Assembly (NCBI GenBank): GCA_020851995.1
Contig: JADZBO010000103.1
Span: forward strand, 1-36,109
Direction of reading: 5' to 3'
Origin: Burkholderiaceae bacterium
Lineage (GTDB): Bacteria > Pseudomonadota > Gammaproteobacteria > Burkholderiales > Burkholderiaceae_B
Length of the DNA: 36,109 nt
Under the pieces are notes generated by a model. The model made no database searches. It saw nothing but the letters and a program-made list of their open reading frames with translations, and was not told the DNA's origin. The translations under genes and the position numbers were made by a program. This document shows, piece by piece, positions 31,815 through 36,109 of this stretch. Positions within the stretch are counted from its first letter, which is position 1. Each line of letters begins with the position of its first letter.

Positions 31815-33509
31815 TCAGTCTTCTACTTTCAAATAGACTTCGCGCGCGGCTTCCTCGCTGATCTTGCCGTCGCGCACATCCTGCGCAACGGCCTGCGCGC
31901 TGCGTTCCCTGGGATCGCCGTAGCCTCCGCCGCCAGCCGTCTGGATGATCAAACGGTCGCCTCGATTCATCGTGGTGACCAGTTTCGAAGCGATCGTGAT
32001 TTCGTCGCCCGACGCGCGACGAAGCACAGAAACGGCCTTCGCCGCCGCCAGACCGCCGTGAGACCCCTGTGCAGCATAAAAATGACGTTCGCCCCGGTGG
32101 GTCATCGTCACGCCGTCGACGAGGGATTCGAACTCCTTGACGATGCCAAGCCCTCCTCGCTGCCGGCCAGCACCACCCGAATCCTTGGCCAGGGCGACCT
32201 GATGGATTCGGATAGGAGCCTCCATCTCCATGGCCTCGGCCGGAAGATTCATACAGTTGGTCGCGTCAGTCTCGATGACGTCGACACCATCAGAATGCGG
32301 CCCCGCGCCCGCCCCTGCCGCGATCAGTTCGCCGGTCACGAACGACTGGCCATCGGTCTGGCGTCCACCAAACGCGATGACGAGCAACTCACACCCGGAA
32401 TCCGCCGGAACTTTACCTGGCAAGGCATCCTTGAACGCGCCCAGGATGCACCCAGTGATCCGCTTGATGGTCGCTGTTCGCGACCCCACAGGTGCTGGAG
32501 CGACGGGATTAACCAGCGAGCCCTTCGGCAAATGCAGGGACACTGGACGGAAACATCCTGCATTCGTGGGAATCGTGGGATCGGTCAGCGCACGAACGGC
32601 AAAATACGCCGCGGCCTGCGATCCTGACGGCACACAGTTGAAAGGCCCTCTCAACTGCGCCCCGGTTCCTGTGAAATCGACGTGGATGCTGCCGTCCTTG
32701 ACTGTCACCGCCACTTTGATGGGTACGTGGCGATCGAGATCAATGCCGTCATTATCCAGATAGTCCGTGTAGTGATAGGTCCCTTCCGGAATGGCACGCA
32801 GCGCCTCCCGGGTCATCGTCTCCGAACGTGTGAGCAACTCATCAAATATTTCTTCCAGAAGAACGACGCCGACGGATTGGGCCAGTTCGGCCAGCCTGCG
32901 TCCGCCAATCTGGCAACTCGCAATCTGCGCATTGATGTCCCCCATAAACGTGTCGGGAATACGCACATTCAGACAAAGCATCTTGACCAGCGTATCGTTC
33001 ATGACGCCCGCGTCTCGCAACTTCAGGGGCGGGATGCGAATACCTTCCTGATAGATTTCGGTCGCGTTCGTCGGGATCGATCCGGGTGTCATGCCGCCGA
33101 CGTCCTGGTGATGCGTCATCGCGGCTGAGAGCGCCAGAACTCTGCCCTGATGAAAAATCGGTGTCACCAAGGCGATATCCGGCAGGTGCGTTCCTCCGAG
33201 ATACGGATCGTTCATGATGTAGACATCGCCCTCGCGCATGATGTCGACCGGAAACTCGCGGATGAATGTCTGCACGACGGGAATCAGCGTCGCAAGGTGA
33301 ATCGGAACCGCACAGGCTTGAGCCAGCGTTTCACCGGTTCTCGTGAACAGGCTCGCCGATGCGTCAAGCCCTTCTTTAACGATGGGTGAAAAGGAACTGC
33401 GCAGCAGCGTCGATTCCATTTCGTTGGCGATGCCCTCCAGTTTATGGCGGACAACCTCGACAGTGATCGGGTCCAGCTTGCCCGACGGCCTTGCGCCTGA
33501 ATTACCCAT
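31815..33509 (-). CDS. hyuB: Hydantoinase B/oxoprolinase family subunit (HyuB)
   Basis: This 564-residue protein has the HyuB signature throughout. DPITVEVVRHKLEGIANEM starts it, followed by SFSPIVKEGLDASASLFT. VYIMNDPYLGGTHLPDIALV and AAMTHHQDVGGMTPGS carry the metal-binding His and Asp residues. It ends with TAGGGGYGDPRERS, the typical C-terminus. HyuB works with HyuA as an ATP-dependent hydrolase of hydantoins, 5-oxoproline or N-methylhydantoin, or as part of related carboxylases. ATG 33509 overlaps the hyuA stop by 8 nt and uses a GGAGG inside hyuA. It looks intact and of normal length. Confidence 0.93.
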   Translation of the reverse strand: MGNSGARPSGKLDPITVEVVRHKLEGIANEMESTLLRSSFSPIVKEGLDASASLFTRTGETLAQACAVPIHLATLIPVVQTFIREFPVDIMREGDVYIMNDPYLGGTHLPDIALVTPIFHQGRVLALSAAMTHHQDVGGMTPGSIPTNATEIYQEGIRIPPLKLRDAGVMNDTLVKMLCLNVRIPDTFMGDINAQIASCQIGGRRLAELAQSVGVVLLEEIFDELLTRSETMTREALRAIPEGTYHYTDYLDNDGIDLDRHVPIKVAVTVKDGSIHVDFTGTGAQLRGPFNCVPSGSQAAAYFAVRALTDPTIPTNAGCFRPVSLHLPKGSLVNPVAPAPVGSRTATIKRITGCILGAFKDALPGKVPADSGCELLVIAFGGRQTDGQSFVTGELIAAGAGAGPHSDGVDVIETDATNCMNLPAEAMEMEAPIRIHQVALAKDSGGAGRQRGGLGIVKEFESLVDGVTMTHRGERHFYAAQGSHGGLAAAKAVSVLRRASGDEITIASKLVTTMNRGDRLIIQTAGGGGYGDPRERSAQAVAQDVRDGKISEEAAREVYLKVED

Positions 33510-35559
33510 GCTTCACCTCCCGATTGCGCACAAGGATCACGTTACCCGCATCGTCGACAGATCCGTCCCATCCGGGTTCGATCAAGGTCGTTGTATCTGA
33601 TTGTTCAATGACGGCGGGCCCGGCGAATGTGAAACCGATCGGCATCGCCGCCCGATCAAGAACTGCCGCCGGTACGAATTCACGCTGACCAGCGACCAGT
33701 ATGGAGCGGGTCCCCTTGACGGGTTTGCCTGCCGCAGGAACGTAAGCGTTCTCCTCAAGACGATCAAAGCCTCCGGCCTGAAGCACGCTGCGCAAGTTGA
33801 CAACACGCGCCGGTGTTCGGGTGCTGTGACCGTAGATACGGGCATGCAGTTCGAGAAAATCCTCGTAAAGTTTCTCGAGCGGGGCAGCTTCACCGAGTCG
33901 CAATGGCACCTCGATGGTGTAAGCCTGCCCGATATAGCACACGTCAGCGTAATACTGCGTCGTGACCGGCGAAGCTCCGATTGCCTCCTGCGACATGAGC
34001 GCCTGTGCTTGCGCATCAAGTACATCAAGGCTCGCGCGAACCTCCCTGATCGGCAAACCGGTCAGTGCGCGGCCAAATGCCGCGGACACCTCATGCTCGA
34101 CGGGCGCAGCCAAAAGACCGGCTGCCGCCAGGACACCAGGGAATCGTGGCACAACAATACGGTCAATCGCCAGGTCACTTGCAAGCGCCGTCGCGTGGAC
34201 GCCGCCGCCCCCGCCCAAGGGAAGCAGAGCAAAGAGCCGGGGATCCAGGCCCTGACGGATCGACACAAGGCGAATGCCTTCCGCCATTTGCGCGTTTAAG
34301 ACACGGTGTATGCCAAGAGCCGCCTCGTGAACAGACATCCCGAGGGGTTCGGCGATATGCTCGCGTATCGCTCTTTCAGCAAGCGCGGGCTGAAGCGAAA
34401 GCGTGCCACCTGCGAAGTAGCCCGGATCGATGTAGCCCAGAAGAACGGATGCGTCCGTCACGGTCGGCAATTCGCCTCCGCGGCCGTAACATGCAGGCCC
34501 TGGCTCGCTGCCTGCGGATTTGGGACCGACTCGCAAACCGCCGGCGGAATCCAGCCAGGCAATACTGCCCCCCCCGGAGCCGATCGAGTTCACATCGACC
34601 ATGGGTACGCGAACCGGATAACCGTCCACCAGACCATCCGCGCGCACGAGGGCCTTGCCCTGACTAATCAGCGCGATGTCGCAACTCGTGCCGCCAATGT
34701 CCACCGTGATCAGATCGGTTACTCCGGCGGTCGCCCCTGCGATCTTTGCGCCGATGACGCCCGCAGCAGGCCCAGAGAGAAACAGGCGCACTGGCCGTCG
34801 GCGTGCAATGGGCGAAACCATGAGGCCACCGCGCGACTGGACGACTTGCAACGGCGCTCCGACTCCGGCGGTCGCGAGTCCCCGCTCAAGGCGACTGAGA
34901 TACCGATCGATGACTGGTTTGACATATGCATCGAAAGCCGTCACGACCGTTCGTTCATACTCCCGGAATGCCGGATCGACTTCATGCGACACGCCCACAA
35001 AAACCTGCGGAAATTCCGACTCGATAATTTCCCGGGCCCGACGCTCATGCGCCGGATTCCTGAAGGAAAAAAGAAAACAAATCGCGATTGCCTCCACACC
35101 GAGTTCCACAAGCCTGCGTGCGGCAGTGCGTACATCGTCTTCGTTCAGGGGCTCGATCACCTCGCCCTTCGCGTCGACACGTTCCCTGACCTCAATACGA
35201 CGCTCGCCTGGCGCGAGAAATCCGGGTGTCTCGGGCTTCAGAAGAATGTCATACATCTGGTGACGCATTTGTCGCCCAATCTCCAGCACATCGCGAAAAC
35301 CGGCAGTCGTCAATAAGCCGATTCGCGCCCCGCGCCGCTCGAGCACCGCATTGGTCGCGACCGTTGTGCCATGGCCAAACCGCGAAATTGCGCTTGCGGG
35401 ATGGCCCTGTTCGCGCACGATCTGTTCGACAGCCTGAAGCACGGCGAGACTCTCGTCCTTGCGCGTGGTTGGCAACTTGAAGTAACTGAGGCGTCCTTCT
35501 GCATCACGGCAAACCACGTCCGTGAACGTACCCCCAATGTCAACCCCAACACTCAGCAT
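33502..35559 (-). CDS. hyuA: Hydantoinase A/oxoprolinase family subunit (HyuA)
   Basis: From ATG 35559 the protein has 685 residues. It begins MLSVGVDIGGTFTDVV, the phosphate-binding ASKHA-type loop, followed by FGHGTTVATNAVLERRGARI. The centre has LFLSGPAAGVIGAKIAG and TVDIGGTSCDIALI, the second ATP-binding loop, then PRLFALLPLGGGGGVHATAL. HyuA phosphorylates or activates the substrate, which HyuB then cleaves. An in-frame ATG at 35568 lies flush against the GGGGG ribosome-binding sequence, which fits the 35559 start better. It is the first gene of the leftward seven-gene unit; upstream is the palindromic control region. Confidence 0.93.
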   Translation of the reverse strand: MLSVGVDIGGTFTDVVCRDAEGRLSYFKLPTTRKDESLAVLQAVEQIVREQGHPASAISRFGHGTTVATNAVLERRGARIGLLTTAGFRDVLEIGRQMRHQMYDILLKPETPGFLAPGERRIEVRERVDAKGEVIEPLNEDDVRTAARRLVELGVEAIAICFLFSFRNPAHERRAREIIESEFPQVFVGVSHEVDPAFREYERTVVTAFDAYVKPVIDRYLSRLERGLATAGVGAPLQVVQSRGGLMVSPIARRRPVRLFLSGPAAGVIGAKIAGATAGVTDLITVDIGGTSCDIALISQGKALVRADGLVDGYPVRVPMVDVNSIGSGGGSIAWLDSAGGLRVGPKSAGSEPGPACYGRGGELPTVTDASVLLGYIDPGYFAGGTLSLQPALAERAIREHIAEPLGMSVHEAALGIHRVLNAQMAEGIRLVSIRQGLDPRLFALLPLGGGGGVHATALASDLAIDRIVVPRFPGVLAAAGLLAAPVEHEVSAAFGRALTGLPIREVRASLDVLDAQAQALMSQEAIGASPVTTQYYADVCYIGQAYTIEVPLRLGEAAPLEKLYEDFLELHARIYGHSTRTPARVVNLRSVLQAGGFDRLEENAYVPAAGKPVKGTRSILVAGQREFVPAAVLDRAAMPIGFTFAGPAVIEQSDTTTLIEPGWDGSVDDAGNVILVRNREVKHG

Positions 35560-35608
35560 GAAATTCATCCCCCGAGGACCGCACAGCACATGTTGTTTGA
35601 CCACAAAC

Positions 35609-35631
35609 AACGTATCGCATATCGATACGTT
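35609..35631. promoter_or_regulatory. Perfect palindrome, first of two overlapping sites
   Basis: AACGTATCG at 35609-35617 and CGATACGTT at 35623-35631 are exact complements around the 5-nt centre CATAT. The site lies 50 nt upstream of the hyuA start and 67 nt upstream of the oxidoreductase start, so a regulator bound here could control both directions. It shares CGTT (35628-35631) with the next palindrome. Confidence 0.65.
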
Positions 35632-35648
35632 AATATTGATTATTAACG
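35628..35648. promoter_or_regulatory. Perfect palindrome, second of two overlapping sites
   Basis: CGTTAATA at 35628-35635 and TATTAACG at 35641-35648 are exact complements around the 5-nt centre TTGAT. Both palindromes have a 5-nt centre and share an AACG/CGTT end, but their inner sequences differ. The site covers the -35 of the candidate rightward promoter. Confidence 0.62.
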
Positions 35649-35663
35649 AACACTAGCAATATT
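35636..35663 (+). promoter_or_regulatory. Candidate promoter of the oxidoreductase gene
   Basis: TTGATT at 35636-35641 is followed after 16 nt by AATATT at 35658-35663. Four of six bases match consensus in each box. The region is strikingly A/T-rich in a GC-rich window. The predicted start is about 28 nt before the coding ATG. A leftward promoter for hyuA is likely in the same stretch but is not clearly defined. Confidence 0.4.
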
Positions 35664-35697
35664 TGATTTCATGCGCAAGCATTTATGAGGTGATCCT

Positions 35698-36109
35698 ATG
35701 TCCATCAGTGACCTGAAAGCGGTGAAAAGCGACCCCAAAATGCCGGAGTGCGCAGACGTGGTCGTAGTTGGTGCGGGAATCGTCGGCGTATCCACTGCCT
35801 ACAACCTTGCGCGCAGAGGCCTGCGCGTTGCCTTGCTGGACAAAGGACGTGTCGGCGCAGAGCAATCAAGCCGCAACTGGGGCTGGTGCCGACAGCAAAA
35901 CCGCGATGAACGGGAAATTCCCCTCATCATCAAGAGCCTTGCACTGTGGGAGGGCATGGCCACCGAAATCGGCGCGGATGCTGGATTTTGCAAATCGGGG
36001 CTTTCCTTCGTCACCGACAACGAGGCCGACCTCGCGCTGTGGGACGGGTGGAACCGGATGGCCAGTCAGTACGGCGTTCCGAGCCGGACCCTCAGTGCAC
36101 GCGAGGCAC
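35698..36109 (+). CDS. FAD-dependent oxidoreductase (DAO family), N-terminal part only
   Basis: ATG 35698, with GAGG about nine nt upstream, opens a frame that continues past the window edge after 137 complete codons. Residues 20-50 read CADVVVVGAGIVGVSTAYNL, the Rossmann FAD-binding GxGxxG motif, and then LRVALLDKGRVGAEQSSRN, with the acidic residue that binds the ribose. This is the DadA/sarcosine oxidase-like DAO family, which oxidises the C-N bond of D- or N-methyl-amino acids. It diverges from hyuA across the double palindrome, so it likely oxidises a product of the HyuAB reaction, for example an amino acid or N-substituted glycine. The substrate-binding domain lies beyond the edge. Confidence 0.85.
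   Translation, partial: MSISDLKAVKSDPKMPECADVVVVGAGIVGVSTAYNLARRGLRVALLDKGRVGAEQSSRNWGWCRQQNRDEREIPLIIKSLALWEGMATEIGADAGFCKSGLSFVTDNEADLALWDGWNRMASQYGVPSRTLSAREA

Overview
The window looks like chromosomal DNA of a high-GC betaproteobacterium, most likely Burkholderiales and possibly an Alcaligenaceae/Bordetella-type lineage. The grounds are a Bug-type solute receptor, a phasin, a 3-hydroxybutyrate dehydrogenase, a TRAP transporter, HyuA/HyuB and IclR genes, uniform GC-rich codon use and frequent 1-8 nt gene overlaps. This placement is inferred from gene content only. I see no rRNA, tRNA, CRISPR array, phage or insertion sequence.

Positions 1-15281 hold an exopolysaccharide locus. A leftward pair (a glycosyltransferase cut by the window edge and a GT25 enzyme) diverges from a rightward trio: a Wzy/WaaL-type polymerase, a secreted clan GH-A-like glycosidase and a hexapeptide acyltransferase. 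A perfect 10-bp-arm palindrome sits in the leader of the trio. The trio converges, with a 10-bp gap, on a six-gene leftward operon: a GT-B-like glycosyltransferase, a GT2-acyltransferase fusion, a GT2, a Wzx-type flippase, a GT4, and a GT26 with an added STAS domain. Diverging from that operon are a 22-codon small ORF, a BcsZ-type GH8 endoglucanase and an SGNH hydrolase whose 3' end is the first copy of a degenerate 35-bp tandem repeat. Together they suggest an O-acylated, Wzx/Wzy-dependent polysaccharide with a beta-1,4-glucan-like backbone. No Wza/Wzc-type export genes or priming transferase lie in the window.

Positions 15311-18073 carry envelope genes: a small zinc-ribbon protein, a DUF3300 secreted protein, a Rap1a/Tai-like protein and an OmpA-type lipoprotein that ends in a strong terminator. 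Positions 18100-23850 hold acyl-CoA/PHB-related genes: a phasin (TTG start), a MaoC-like protein lacking the usual catalytic Asp/His, a Bug receptor, a divergent acyl-CoA synthetase and a 3-hydroxybutyrate dehydrogenase. Positions 24100-26507 encode a Tat-exported dienelactone hydrolase and an MFS carrier.

Positions 26587-35559 form one leftward seven-gene unit: hyuA, hyuB, TRAP substrate-binding protein, small and large permeases, an MFS carrier and an IclR regulator. A FAD-dependent oxidoreductase, cut by the right edge, diverges from it. The 138-bp divergent region contains two overlapping perfect palindromes, so the whole looks like a regulated uptake and catabolic system for a small cyclic amide/imide or amino-acid-like compound. 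The substrate is not determined by the sequence.
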